Shown in pieces: positions 45,863 through 55,015 of a stretch of 64,000 nucleotides of DNA. The notes under the pieces are model-generated. The model ran no database searches. It was not told the DNA's origin and saw only the letters and a program-made list of their open reading frames with translations. Source of the DNA: Pseudomonas koreensis (lineage in GTDB: Bacteria > Pseudomonadota > Gammaproteobacteria > Pseudomonadales > Pseudomonadaceae); the NCBI RefSeq assembly GCF_024169245.1, contig NZ_JALJWP010000001.1, forward strand, positions 2,419,501 to 2,483,500, given 5' to 3'. Each line of letters opens with the position of its first letter. Position 1 is the stretch's first letter. The position numbers were made by a program, and so were the translations under genes.

Positions 45863-45880
45863 ACCGAAGGTTTGAAAAAA

Positions 45881-47290
45881 ATGCGATATATCAGTACTCG
45901 CGGCCAGGCCCCGGCCCTGAATTTCGAAGACGTCCTGCTGGCCGGTCTGGCGACCGATGGCGGTCTGTACGTCCCGGAAAACCTGCCACGTTTTACTCAG
46001 GAAGAGATCGCTTCCTGGGCCGGCCTGCCGTATCACGAACTGGCGTTCCGAGTGATGCGTCCTTTCGTCACCGGCAGCATCCCGGATGCCGATTTCAAAA
46101 AGATTCTCGAAGAAACCTACGGTGTGTTCGCCCACAGCGCCGTTGCTCCATTGCGGCAACTGAACGGCAACGAGTGGGTGCTGGAGCTGTTCCACGGCCC
46201 GACCCTGGCGTTCAAGGACTTCGCCCTGCAACTGCTCGGCCGTCTGCTCGATTACGTGCTGGCGAAGCGCGGCGAGCGCGTGGTGATTGTCGGTGCCACC
46301 TCCGGTGACACCGGTTCGGCGGCTATCGAAGGCTGCAAGCACTGCGAAAACGTCGATATCTTTATCCTGCATCCGCACCAGCGCGTGTCTGAAGTACAGC
46401 GTCGGCAGATGACGACGATCTTCGGCGAGAACATCCACAACATCGCCATCGAAGGCAACTTCGATGACTGCCAGGAAATGGTCAAGAACAGCTTCGCCGA
46501 CCAGAGCTTCCTCAAAGGCACGCGTCTGGTGGCGGTGAACTCGATCAACTGGGCGCGGATCATGGCCCAGATCGTCTACTACTTCCATGCAGCCCTGCAG
46601 TTGGGCGGTCCGGCGCGTTCGGTGTCGTTCTCGGTACCGACCGGCAACTTCGGCGACATCTTCGCGGGTTACCTTGCGCGCAACATGGGTCTGCCGATCA
46701 ATCAGTTGATCGTCGCGACCAACCGCAACGACATCCTGCACCGCTTCATGAGCGGCAACCAGTACGTCAAGGAAACCCTGCACGCGACGTTGTCGCCGTC
46801 GATGGACATCATGGTTTCGTCGAACTTCGAACGACTGCTGTTCGACCTGCACGGTCGTAACGGTGCGGCGATTGCCAGCCTGATGGGCTCGTTCAAAAAG
46901 GACGGCAGCTTCAGCGTCGAACAAGAGCGCTGGACCGAAGCGCGCAAACTGTTCGACTCGCTGGCGGTGGACGATGCGCAGACTTGCGAAACCATTGCCG
47001 AAGTCTACGAGCAGAGCGGTGAAGTCCTTGATCCGCATACGGCGATCGGTGTGAAAGCCGCGCGCGAATGCCGTCGCAGTCTGGACATCCCGATGGTGAT
47101 TCTGGGGACTGCCCATCCGGTCAAGTTTCCCGAGGCAGTGGAGAAAGCGGGTGTAGGAAAAGCGCTCGAACTACCTGCACATCTTTCTGATTTGTTTGAG
47201 AGAAACGAGCGCTGTACGGTGCTACCAAACGACCTGAAAGCCGTGCAAGCCTTTGTCAGTCAGCATGGCAACCGTGGCAAGCCACTCTAA
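45881..47290 (+). CDS. thrC: Threonine synthase
   Basis: ThrC converts O-phosphohomoserine to threonine with pyridoxal phosphate. The 469-residue protein has the N-terminal MRYISTRGQAP and the PLP-binding lysine in HGPTLAFKDFALQ (Lys112), followed by the GATSGDTGSAA phosphate-binding loop. An upstream ATG at 45845 lies inside the tandem repeat; the ATG at 45881, with GAAGG about 10 nt before it, is preferred. It ends in a strong terminator, closing the hom-thrC unit. Confidence 0.95.
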   Translation: MRYISTRGQAPALNFEDVLLAGLATDGGLYVPENLPRFTQEEIASWAGLPYHELAFRVMRPFVTGSIPDADFKKILEETYGVFAHSAVAPLRQLNGNEWVLELFHGPTLAFKDFALQLLGRLLDYVLAKRGERVVIVGATSGDTGSAAIEGCKHCENVDIFILHPHQRVSEVQRRQMTTIFGENIHNIAIEGNFDDCQEMVKNSFADQSFLKGTRLVAVNSINWARIMAQIVYYFHAALQLGGPARSVSFSVPTGNFGDIFAGYLARNMGLPINQLIVATNRNDILHRFMSGNQYVKETLHATLSPSMDIMVSSNFERLLFDLHGRNGAAIASLMGSFKKDGSFSVEQERWTEARKLFDSLAVDDAQTCETIAEVYEQSGEVLDPHTAIGVKAARECRRSLDIPMVILGTAHPVKFPEAVEKAGVGKALELPAHLSDLFERNERCTVLPNDLKAVQAFVSQHGNRGKPL

Positions 47291-47314
47291 GCCTGCAAAA
47301 GCTGTCACATTTTG

Positions 47315-47340
47315 AAGCCCGTCTCCTGACGGGCTTTTTT
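47315..47340 (+). terminator. Rho-independent terminator after thrC
   Basis: A 9-bp stem (AAGCCCGTC paired with GACGGGCTT) with a TCCT loop and a run of six T. Confidence 0.9.
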
Positions 47341-47410
47341 GTTTCTGCTGCCACACTGCTCGGGTTTTCACCCACGAAGGACGGGTGAGTCGATCACGAA
47401 GGAAATGGCA

Positions 47411-48784
47411 ATGCTGTTTTACAGAGGTTTGAAACCGGCACTGGGCTGGTTGTTTTTGTTGGCGATGCTGGGCTGGATGCACAACGGAGTGGCGGCGCAA
47501 ATGGCGCTCGATCAGGCGAATGCGGCAGTCAATGTGCAGGCTGTCGAACTGGATGCGCACGAGCGGCAATGGATCCGTGACAACCCCAAAGTAACAGTGG
47601 CGTCGGTGCAATATCCGCTGTACCTGTTTCAGGACGAGCACGGACAGTGGAGCGGCCTGAACAACGACGTACTCAAACACGTCAGCGCGATGACCGGTTT
47701 GCAATTCGAGCATCAGGAATCATTCTCCACCGATCATATGCTCGAACGCCTGCAAAGCGGGGTCGCGGACATTAGCACGACCTTGGCCATGAGCGATGAT
47801 CGCAAGCTGTTTCTTGATTTCAGCCATGCGTTCGGCGGCGCCGGCTGGGTTTTCGTCGGGCATGGCGGTGCACCGACCATAGAGTCTTTCGAGCAATTGG
47901 CAAAACGCGTCGTAGTGCTGCCGGCTCGCCACGCGCTGGAAGATGTGATTCGGCGCGATTATCCAGCGATCGAAATACGCTCGGTGAAGACTTATGCCGA
48001 AGCCCGGGCATTGGTCGAAAGTGGTGAGGCCTACGCCACGATCGAAAACGAAATCGGCGCGCAGCTCTATCCGCTGGGCATGCTCAAGGTCGGCGGCTTG
48101 GTGGAGGGCAAGTGGGAAGCCGATCACCTCGCTGTACGAAAAGGCATGCCGGAGCTGCTGAGTATTCTCAACAAGGCGCTGGAGGCTTTCCCTGCTGCGG
48201 AGTTACGGGCGATCCGTCTTAAATGGCTGGAAGGAATTTCGCCGGCGCCCGTGCCATCGATCTGGCAGCAACTGGTCGAGTGGGGATGCTGGGCGATGGG
48301 GGTGATCGGCGTTTTCGGAATACTGTCATTGGTTTGGAACAGGCGCCTGGCGGCCGTGATCAAATTGCGCTGCGAAGCGGAAAAGGAACTGGGCGATCAA
48401 TTGGCGTTCCAGCACGCCCTGATCGATTCGATGCCGGATCCGGTGTTCGTCCGGGATCTGCAAGGGCGCCTGATCATCTGTAATCGCAGTTACGAGGAGG
48501 CGTTGTCAGTGCGCCTGGATCAGATGCAGGGGCGCCTGCTGATCGAGGTCGATGCATTTCCTGAAACCACCGCCCGGATGCTGCACGACGAATTCATCGC
48601 GCAGTTGCAAACCCGCAAGTCGCGCTTCAGCAAACGACAGCTGGTATTCAATGGCGGGCCGCGCGAGGTCTATCAGTGGACCGTGCCGTTTTACAGCGGT
48701 GACGGTAAATTGCGCGGCTTGTTGGGCGGCTGGACCGACATCACGCAGCGCAAGTCCGAAAGCGGGTGTCGCTGTCTGCAGTAA
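47411..48784 (+). CDS. BvgS/EvgS-like sensor protein lacking its kinase domain
   Basis: The 457-residue protein has a signal or anchor segment (about residues 8-30), one periplasmic SBP_bac_3 (venus flytrap) domain (about 45-275) and a membrane helix near 296-316. A cytoplasmic PAS domain (about 335-445) ends in GGWTDITQRK. In BvgS-type hybrid sensors a histidine kinase would follow here. Instead the frame ends within 10 residues (SESGCRCLQ), and only 117 bp separate it from the next gene, so the kinase is deleted. The ATG at 47411 has AAGGA 7 nt upstream. It could still act as a ligand-binding subunit or be a decaying gene. Confidence 0.75.
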   Translation: MLFYRGLKPALGWLFLLAMLGWMHNGVAAQMALDQANAAVNVQAVELDAHERQWIRDNPKVTVASVQYPLYLFQDEHGQWSGLNNDVLKHVSAMTGLQFEHQESFSTDHMLERLQSGVADISTTLAMSDDRKLFLDFSHAFGGAGWVFVGHGGAPTIESFEQLAKRVVVLPARHALEDVIRRDYPAIEIRSVKTYAEARALVESGEAYATIENEIGAQLYPLGMLKVGGLVEGKWEADHLAVRKGMPELLSILNKALEAFPAAELRAIRLKWLEGISPAPVPSIWQQLVEWGCWAMGVIGVFGILSLVWNRRLAAVIKLRCEAEKELGDQLAFQHALIDSMPDPVFVRDLQGRLIICNRSYEEALSVRLDQMQGRLLIEVDAFPETTARMLHDEFIAQLQTRKSRFSKRQLVFNGGPREVYQWTVPFYSGDGKLRGLLGGWTDITQRKSESGCRCLQ

Positions 48785-48901
48785 AGATGGGAAATGTCCT
48801 GCAAGACGCGGCTACTTTTCTGATGGGAGGCTTAAGACGCCTGCCCTAGAGTGAACGACAACTGCGGTGAGAGTCCGCGATGATCGCTCCAGAGGTCGCC
48901 C

Positions 48902-49309
48902 ATGCGCTCGCTTAAAGTCCTGATTCTTGAACCCAACCCGTTCCAGCTGATGGCGTTGCATCAGATGCTCAACGCCATCGGTATCTACGACGTGCTGACC
49001 GCGCCTTCGTTAGCCTCAGCTCTGTGTTCGCTGGGCCATCGCGGTGCGGTCGATATTGCTATCTGCGATCCGCAACTCAAGGGAGGTGATGGCCTGGCCC
49101 TGATTCATCACCTGGCGGCGCACCACGAGGCGCGTGCATTGATCCTGCTGGGCGCGGTCGCGCAGAGCCTGTTGAGTGACCTCGAGCCCGTGCTGCAACA
49201 ACGACGCCTGCGCCTGCTGGGGCGTCTGCAAACGCCGGTCTCGGCAGTGTTGATGAGAGCGCTGCTGGACAATTATCTGATATCGCCGCCGGAGCTCGTC
49301 GAGGCCTGA
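48902..49309 (+). CDS. Orphan receiver-domain protein, degenerate
   Basis: The 135-residue protein is a single CheY-like receiver without an output domain. The phosphoacceptor Asp is present (IAICDPQL, about residue 59). The acidic pair at the N-terminus is reduced to one Glu (ILEPNPFQL), and the conserved Lys of the LxKP motif is Arg (LLGRLQTP). It resembles the receiver of EvgA/BvgA-type partners and lies just after the truncated sensor, so both are probably remnants or a rewired version of one system. AGAGGT precedes the ATG. Confidence 0.7.
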   Translation: MRSLKVLILEPNPFQLMALHQMLNAIGIYDVLTAPSLASALCSLGHRGAVDIAICDPQLKGGDGLALIHHLAAHHEARALILLGAVAQSLLSDLEPVLQQRRLRLLGRLQTPVSAVLMRALLDNYLISPPELVEA

Positions 49310-49389
49310 GCCCGGCGGTTATTTTTCTGTCATCTTCGCCGTGCATGCTTTGTCAGACGCGGCCCCGTACGATTGGGTCGCGACAGGCA

Positions 49390-49417
49390 GAACTTTCTTC
49401 TCGGGCCGGTGGTCATT
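49390..49417 (+). promoter_or_regulatory. AlgU (RpoE)-like promoter upstream of the DUF3509 gene
   Basis: GAACTT (49390-49395) is followed after 17 bp by TCATT (49413-49417), resembling the AlgU consensus GAACTT-N16/17-TCTGA. It lies 55 bp before the DUF3509 start. Confidence 0.4.
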
Positions 49418-49471
49418 TAATGTGAACACGCCCCAGGCACTGTGTTTTCGGACTATTGAGTGGAGATCGAG

Positions 49472-49753
49472 ATGGAAAGTATCAGTCTATTGCTCGGTGA
49501 GGCTCTGAGCCCGTATCAGGTGACGCTGACCCCTCGCGGCAGCCATGGTGAATGTCTGGTGACGCTGAAGAACAGCAGCGGCGCAATTGTAGTGGAACGC
49601 GAATTCAATCAGGCCCAGTTGAGCGACAAGCGCTTGCTGACTGACGTGGTGGACGGGCTGCACCGTGACGTCATGATCGCCGAGGGACGGCTGGAACCCT
49701 GCGTCATCGCGGCGTTGCGCAATGCGGCTCTGGACAAGCGTCCTGTCCTGTAA
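49472..49753 (+). CDS. DUF3509 family protein
   Basis: The 93-residue protein matches the Pseudomonas DUF3509 pattern: ISLLLGEALSPYQVTLTPRG at the start, LLTDVVDGLHRDVMIAEGRL in the second half. It is a short cytosolic alpha/beta protein of unknown function. The ATG at 49472 is preferred over a GTG at 49460, since GGAG stands 8 nt before the ATG. An AlgU-like promoter precedes it, suggesting envelope-stress control. Confidence 0.8.
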   Translation: MESISLLLGEALSPYQVTLTPRGSHGECLVTLKNSSGAIVVEREFNQAQLSDKRLLTDVVDGLHRDVMIAEGRLEPCVIAALRNAALDKRPVL

Positions 49754-49773
49754 AGATGAAATATTTTTTGTGG

Positions 49774-49801
49774 GAACCTTCCTGCATCCCTGTCAGTCAG
49801 A
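49774..49801 (+). promoter_or_regulatory. AlgU (RpoE)-like promoter of a probable small RNA
   Basis: GAACCT (49774-49779) and TCAGA (49797-49801) are 17 bp apart, close to the AlgU consensus. A transcript would start near 49807. Confidence 0.45.
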
Positions 49802-49806
49802 CCCCA

Positions 49807-49917
49807 TAACAGCAGGATCAAGCATTGTGCTCCGGTGCTTGTCGCTTGCTGCTACGGGTCTCGAAGCAGACCACGTTTAACCCCGAGTCGTCTCCCCACT
49901 TCTCGGGGTTTCTTTTT
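49807..49917 (+). ncRNA. Candidate small RNA between the DUF3509 and CoA-transferase genes
   Basis: About 110 nt lie between an AlgU-like promoter and an intrinsic terminator (stem AACCCCGAG/CTCGGGGTT at 49879-49910, then TTTCTTTTT). No ribosome binding site with a sensible open frame is seen on the plus strand. Internal segments such as GTGCTCCGGTGC and TCTCGAAGCAGA could form further hairpins. The neighbouring minus-strand gene ends at 49975, so the same terminator does not serve it directly. Identity with any named Pseudomonas RNA was not established. Confidence 0.45.
49879..49917 (+). terminator. Rho-independent terminator of the candidate small RNA
   Basis: 9-bp stem (AACCCCGAG paired with CTCGGGGTT) with a 14-nt loop, followed by TCTTTTT. 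Confidence 0.75.
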
Positions 49918-49974
49918 GCCTGGCGTTTGCTCACTGCGTAGCGGCTTGCTCGAAAACCAGCGCGCCCGTGGTGC

Positions 49975-51174
49975 TCAAATGGCTCCGTCTTCACGCAACC
50001 GAGCGATTTGCGCCGCGTCGTAGCCCAGTTCGCCAAGCACCTGCGCGTTGTGTTCGCCAAGCTGTGGTCCGACCCACTCGGACGAACCCGGCGTTTCGGA
50101 CAGTTTCGGGACGATGCCGGGCATTTTGAAGTCCTTGCCGTCCGGCAGCTTGGCATGCAGAAACATTTCCCGAGCCAGGTATTGCGGGTCGTTGAACATG
50201 TCCTCGGCGCTGAAGATTCGGCTGACTGGCACCTCAGCCTGGTTGAGCAGGTCGAGCACGCCTTGCAGCGGTAGCGAATTGACCCAGCGATCAATCACGC
50301 CATAGAGCTCGTCGCGGCGACTGTCACGCCCGTCATTGCTCGCCAGCGCCGGGTCATTGGCAAGGTCTTCGCGGTCGATCACCTGCATGAAACGTTTGAA
50401 GATGGCATCGCCGTTGGCGCCGATCTGCACATGCTTGCCGTCGGCGCTGGTGTGGATAGAAGAGGGCGTGATGCCCGGCATGATGTTGCCACTGCGTTCG
50501 CGGATGAAACCGAAGACGTCGAACTCCGGCACCATGCTTTCCATCATCGCGAAAATCGCCTCATACAGGGCGACATCGACCACTTGGCCGAGTCCGCCGT
50601 TGACCTCGCGATGACGCAGCGCCATCAGTGCACCGATCACGCCCCACAGCGCGGCAATCGAATCGCCGATGGAAATCCCGGTGCGCACCGGCGGCCGATC
50701 CTCGAAACCGGTGATGTACCGCAGGCCGCCCATGGACTCGCCAACCGCGCCGAAGCCTGGCTGATCCTTCATTGGCCCGGTCTGGCCAAAACCGGACAGG
50801 CGCACCATCACCAGTTTCGGGTTCAGCGAATGCAAGGTTTCCCAGCTCAGGCCGAGTTTTTCCAGCACTCCGGGGCGGAAATTCTCGATGAGGATGTCGG
50901 CCTCGCCCAGCAGTTGTTTCAGGATGGCCAAACCGTCGGGATGTTTGAGGTTGAGGGTCAGCGACTTCTTGTTGCGCGCCTGGACGAACCACCACAGGGA
51001 GGTGCCTTCGTACAACTTGCGCCATTTGCGCAGGGGATCACCGCCCTCCGGCGATTCGATCTTGATCACTTCGGCGCCGAACTCGCCGCAGATGCGCGAG
51101 GCAAACGGCCCGGCGATCAGCGTACCCAATTCAATGACTTTCAGACCCGAGAGCGGTTTGCTGGTGAACGGCAT
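49975..51174 (-). CDS. CaiB/BaiF family CoA-transferase (class III)
   Basis: Class III CoA-transferases move CoA between carboxylic acids through an aspartyl-CoA thioester. The 399-residue protein has the N-terminal LKVIELGTLIAGPFASRICGEFGAEVIKIE signature (here split: VIELGTLIAGPFAS, FGAEVIKIE), NLKHPDG and IENFRPGVLEKLGL segments. The probable catalytic Asp lies in VVDVALYEAIFA near residue 200. The acyl substrate cannot be predicted; no acyl-CoA dehydrogenase or dedicated regulator is adjacent. Confidence 0.88.
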   Translation of the reverse strand: MPFTSKPLSGLKVIELGTLIAGPFASRICGEFGAEVIKIESPEGGDPLRKWRKLYEGTSLWWFVQARNKKSLTLNLKHPDGLAILKQLLGEADILIENFRPGVLEKLGLSWETLHSLNPKLVMVRLSGFGQTGPMKDQPGFGAVGESMGGLRYITGFEDRPPVRTGISIGDSIAALWGVIGALMALRHREVNGGLGQVVDVALYEAIFAMMESMVPEFDVFGFIRERSGNIMPGITPSSIHTSADGKHVQIGANGDAIFKRFMQVIDREDLANDPALASNDGRDSRRDELYGVIDRWVNSLPLQGVLDLLNQAEVPVSRIFSAEDMFNDPQYLAREMFLHAKLPDGKDFKMPGIVPKLSETPGSSEWVGPQLGEHNAQVLGELGYDAAQIARLREDGAI

Positions 51175-51320
51175 GCGAAATCCTGTAGGACAAGGCTGAG
51201 CGAATACAGGTTTTTAACATAGCCGGCTGTCAGACGCCGCAGCTTGATTGCCATCAATTCGATGATTGCCTGTGCCATCGGTTAGACTTGCCGACTTTCC
51301 TCGTATCAAGAAGCCCGTTC

Positions 51321-51863
51321 ATGGCCCAGCCGTCCACTACGTACAAATTTGAACTGAACCTCACCGACCTCGACCGCAGTGTCTACGAGAGCGTCAAGCA
51401 GACCATCGCCCGTCACCCTTCGGAGACTGAAGAGCGCATGACCGTGCGGCTGCTGGCCTACGCCCTCTGGTACAACGAGCAGCTGTCGTTCGGCCGTGGT
51501 CTGTCAGACGTGGATGAACCGGCCTTGTGGGAAAAAAGCCTGGATGACCGCGTCCTGCACTGGATCGAAGTCGGCCAGCCGGATGCCGACCGCCTGACCT
51601 GGTGCTCGCGCCGTACCGAACGCACCAGCCTGCTGGCCTACGGCAGCCTGCGCGTGTGGGAAACCAAGGTGATCCCGGCAATCAAGAACCTGAAAAACGT
51701 CAACATCGCCTCCGTCCCGCAAGAAGTGCTGGAAACCCTGGCCAAGGACATGCCGCGCGTCATCAAGTGGGACGTGATGATCAGCGAAGGCACGATCTTC
51801 GTCACCGACGACCGCGGTCAGCACGAAGTCCAGTTGCAATGGTTGCAAGGTGAGCGCGGCTGA
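51321..51863 (+). CDS. yaeQ: YaeQ family protein
   Basis: The 180-residue protein matches YaeQ along its whole length: TYKFELNLTDLDRSVYESV, then ARHPSETEERMTVRLLAYAL, and WIEVGQPDADRLTWCSRR. YaeQ has a PD-(D/E)XK nuclease-like fold and no firmly known function. The ATG at 51321 gives the common MAQPSTTYKF start; an upstream in-frame ATG at 51288 lacks support. recJ follows on the same strand 54 bp later. Confidence 0.92.
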   Translation: MAQPSTTYKFELNLTDLDRSVYESVKQTIARHPSETEERMTVRLLAYALWYNEQLSFGRGLSDVDEPALWEKSLDDRVLHWIEVGQPDADRLTWCSRRTERTSLLAYGSLRVWETKVIPAIKNLKNVNIASVPQEVLETLAKDMPRVIKWDVMISEGTIFVTDDRGQHEVQLQWLQGERG

Positions 51864-51917
51864 GGTCGCGACACCGCTGATATTTCCCACGAATCAAAGA
51901 GAAGCCTCCGTCGCCCC

Positions 51918-53627
51918 ATGCGTATCGAACCTCGTCAACTGCCTGCCACGCTGCCTTTCCTCGGTGATCTGCCGCCACTGCTGACCCGCCTGTACGCGGC
52001 GCGGGGCGTGCAATCGGAAGCGGAGCTGGACAAAAGTCTGGCGCGCTTGATCCCGTTTCAGCAGCTTAAAGGCATCGATGCGGCGGTTGACCTGCTGGTG
52101 ACGGCATTGGAGCAACGCCAGCGCATTCTGATCGTCGGCGACTTCGATGCGGACGGCGCCACCGCCAGCACCGTCGGTGTGCTCGGCTTGCGCCTGCTGG
52201 GCGCGGCACATGTCGATTATCTTGTGCCCAACCGTTTCGAATACGGCTACGGCCTGACCCCGGAAATCGTCGAAGTTGCGCTGACTCGTGAACCGCAATT
52301 ATTGATCACCGTCGACAACGGTATTTCCAGCGTCGAAGGCGTCGCGGCGGCCAAGCGTGCCGGACTGAAGGTGCTGATCACCGACCACCACTTGCCCGGC
52401 GATGAACTGCCGCAGGCCGATGCGCTGGTCAATCCGAACCAGCCGGGCTGCGAATTTCCGAGCAAGGCACTGGCCGGCGTCGGGGTGATTTTCTATGTAT
52501 TGATGGCCTTGCGCGCGCGCCTGCGCAGCCTCGGCTGGTACGAGAGCAAACCACAACCGAACATCGGCGAACTGCTTGACTTGGTGGCCTTGGGCAGCGT
52601 CGCCGACGTGGTGCCGCTGGATGCCAACAACCGCATTCTGGTACACCAGGGCCTGGAGCGGATTCGCGCCGGTCGGGCGCGGCCGGGGATCAAGGCGATC
52701 CTCGAAGTCGCCAAGCGTGATGCGGCGCGGATCACTTCCACCGACCTGGGTTTTATCGTCGGCCCGCGTCTGAATGCCGCCGGGCGCCTGGACGACATGA
52801 GCCTGGGCATCGAATGCCTGCTCACCGCTGATGCCAATCTGGCTCGGGAAATGGCTGCGCAACTGGACGGCATGAACCAGGATCGCAAATCCATCGAGCA
52901 GGGCATGCAGCGTGAAGCGCTGGCGCAGCTCAAGGATCTGCCGGTCGAATCGATGCCGTTCGGTTTGTGCCTGTTCGATCCGGAGTGGCACCAAGGCGTG
53001 ATCGGCATTCTCGCTTCGCGCATGAAAGAGCGGTATTTCCGCCCGACCATTGCCTTCGCCGATGCCGGTGAGGGTTTGCTCAAGGGCTCCGGGCGTTCAG
53101 TGCAAGGTTTCCATATCCGCGATGCGCTGAGCGTGGTTGCGGCACAGCATCCGAACCTGATCGCCAAATATGGTGGTCACGCGATGGCCGCTGGTCTGAC
53201 CTTGCCGCAGGAGAATTTTCCGCTGTTCGCCGAGGCATTCGACGCCGAAGTGCGTAGGCAACTTCGCGAGGAAGACCTCACCGGGCGTATGTTGTCGGAC
53301 GGCACGCTGGCCATCGAAGAGTTCCACCTCGAACTGGCCCGCGCCTTGCGCCACGCCGGGCCGTGGGGTCAGCATTTTCCCGAGCCTCTGTTTCATGGCG
53401 TGTTTCAGCTGGTCGAGCAGCGCGTGGTTGGCGAACGGCATTTGAAAGTGGTGCTGAAAAGCGAATGCGGCTCGGTGAAACTCGATGGCATCGCGTTTGG
53501 GATCGATCGGGATATCTGGCCGAACCCGACGATTCAATGGGTTGAACTGGCTTACAAGCTTGACGTTAACGAGTTTCGCGGCAACGAGACTGTGCAGTTG
53601 ATGATTGCTCACATCCAACCGCGTTGA
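51918..53627 (+). CDS. recJ: Single-stranded-DNA-specific exonuclease RecJ
   Basis: RecJ is the 5'-3' single-strand exonuclease of RecF recombination, mismatch repair and base excision repair. The 569-residue protein has the DHH phosphoesterase motifs: GDFDADGATAS near residue 74 and ITDHHLPG near 155. Further motifs are the LDLVALGSVADVVPL segment near 218 and the DHHA1 domain with GGHAMAAG near 415, plus a C-terminal OB-like domain. Length is standard. A class B REPIN follows the stop codon. Confidence 0.96.
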   Translation: MRIEPRQLPATLPFLGDLPPLLTRLYAARGVQSEAELDKSLARLIPFQQLKGIDAAVDLLVTALEQRQRILIVGDFDADGATASTVGVLGLRLLGAAHVDYLVPNRFEYGYGLTPEIVEVALTREPQLLITVDNGISSVEGVAAAKRAGLKVLITDHHLPGDELPQADALVNPNQPGCEFPSKALAGVGVIFYVLMALRARLRSLGWYESKPQPNIGELLDLVALGSVADVVPLDANNRILVHQGLERIRAGRARPGIKAILEVAKRDAARITSTDLGFIVGPRLNAAGRLDDMSLGIECLLTADANLAREMAAQLDGMNQDRKSIEQGMQREALAQLKDLPVESMPFGLCLFDPEWHQGVIGILASRMKERYFRPTIAFADAGEGLLKGSGRSVQGFHIRDALSVVAAQHPNLIAKYGGHAMAAGLTLPQENFPLFAEAFDAEVRRQLREEDLTGRMLSDGTLAIEEFHLELARALRHAGPWGQHFPEPLFHGVFQLVEQRVVGERHLKVVLKSECGSVKLDGIAFGIDRDIWPNPTIQWVELAYKLDVNEFRGNETVQLMIAHIQPR

Positions 53628-53632
53628 CGCCA

Positions 53633-53697
53633 TTCGCGAGCAGGCTCGCTCCCACAGGGAATGTACTCCACATGTGGGAGCGAGCCTGCTCGCGAAG
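53633..53697. repeat. REPIN, class B, after recJ
   Basis: Inverted pair of GCGAGCAGGCTCGCTCCCAC REPs with a 21-nt centre; both arms are perfect complements of each other. Confidence 0.85.
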
Positions 53698-53892
53698 CGT
53701 CCTCACACACTGAATTACTCTGAACCCTCCTTCATCCCCGGTTGTCGACTAGGCTCTAAGCACTGCTTGATTGGCCTTGTGACGTCTTGTCGAATTTTTG
53801 CCCGCGGGGGCGGGTGTTGCACCCTTTTTCTGTCACTCGTCGACTTTTCAAACAGAACCCTGGAGCCTGCCCACTGATTCGAGAGGTGCCCC

Positions 53893-54999
53893 ATGAGTCT
53901 GCTGCTTGAACCCTTTACCCTTCGCCAACTGACCTTGCCTAACCGCATCGCCGTGTCGCCGATGTGCCAGTACTCCAGCGTCGACGGCCTGGCCAACGAC
54001 TGGCATCTGGTGCACTTGGGCAGCCGCGCGGTGGGCGGTGCCGGGCTGGTTTTCACCGAAGCCACGGCGGTCACCGCCGACGGGCGCATCACCGCCGAAG
54101 ACCTCGGTCTGTGGAATGACGAACAGATCGCTCCGCTGCAACGCATCACCCGCTTCATCACCGCCCAAGGCGCGGTCGCCGGTATTCAACTGGCCCATGC
54201 CGGGCGCAAGGCCAGCACCCACCGGCCGTGGATTGGCAAGCATGGCAGCGTCAAACCTGAAGATGGCGGCTGGACCCCGGTCGGGCCATCGCCGATTGCT
54301 TTCGATCCGCAGCATACGCAGCCGAAACAGCTGGATGAAGGGCAGATCGCTGAAGTGATCCAGGCCTTCGTCGATGCGGCCAAACGCGCGCTGACGGCCG
54401 GTTTCAGCGTGGTTGAGGTGCATGCCGCGCATGGCTATCTGCTCCATCAGTTTCTTTCGCCGCTGAGCAATCAACGCCGCGATCAGTACGGTGGTTCGTT
54501 CGAGAACCGTATCCGTCTGGTGCTGCAGGTCACCGAAGCGGTGCGGGCGGTGTGGCCGGAAGAACTGCCGGTATTCGTTCGCGTCTCGGCGACCGATTGG
54601 GTTGAAGACGGCTGGAATCCGGATGAGACCGTGGAGCTGGCGCGGCGTCTGCACGCCCTTGGCGCGGATCTGATCGATGTGTCGTCGGGCGGGACTGCGG
54701 CCAATGCGGAGATTCCGGTCGGGCCCGGTTATCAGACGCGCTTCGCCGAGCGCGTACGCAAAGAGTCAGGCATTGCCACCGGCACTGTCGGAATGATTAC
54801 CGAGCCGGCGCAGGCCGAGCATATTCTTCGCACCTGTCAGGCCGATATCATTTTCCTCGCCCGCGAGCTACTGCGTGATCCGTACTGGCCGCTGCACGCC
54901 GATGATGATCTGGGCGGGCGCAAAGCGGTATGGCCGGCGCAGTATCAGCGCGCGACCCATCGCGACCAGCCGATTCATGAGTCGGATTTGCGTGATTGA
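53893..54999 (+). CDS. NADH:flavin oxidoreductase of the Old Yellow Enzyme family (XenA/YqjM-like)
   Basis: The 368-residue FMN-dependent ene-reductase has SPMCQYSS with the thermophilic-like OYE cysteine (Cys25), GIQLAHAGRKAS near residue 97, and HAAHGYLLHQFLSP (near 177) with the substrate-binding pair. Such enzymes reduce activated C=C bonds and nitro compounds; Pseudomonas XenA is the closest known type. AGAGGTG precedes the ATG. The gene is monocistronic, ending at a strong terminator. Confidence 0.9.
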   Translation: MSLLLEPFTLRQLTLPNRIAVSPMCQYSSVDGLANDWHLVHLGSRAVGGAGLVFTEATAVTADGRITAEDLGLWNDEQIAPLQRITRFITAQGAVAGIQLAHAGRKASTHRPWIGKHGSVKPEDGGWTPVGPSPIAFDPQHTQPKQLDEGQIAEVIQAFVDAAKRALTAGFSVVEVHAAHGYLLHQFLSPLSNQRRDQYGGSFENRIRLVLQVTEAVRAVWPEELPVFVRVSATDWVEDGWNPDETVELARRLHALGADLIDVSSGGTAANAEIPVGPGYQTRFAERVRKESGIATGTVGMITEPAQAEHILRTCQADIIFLARELLRDPYWPLHADDDLGGRKAVWPAQYQRATHRDQPIHESDLRD

Positions 55000-55015
55000 T
55001 TGAAGGCCGGAACGC

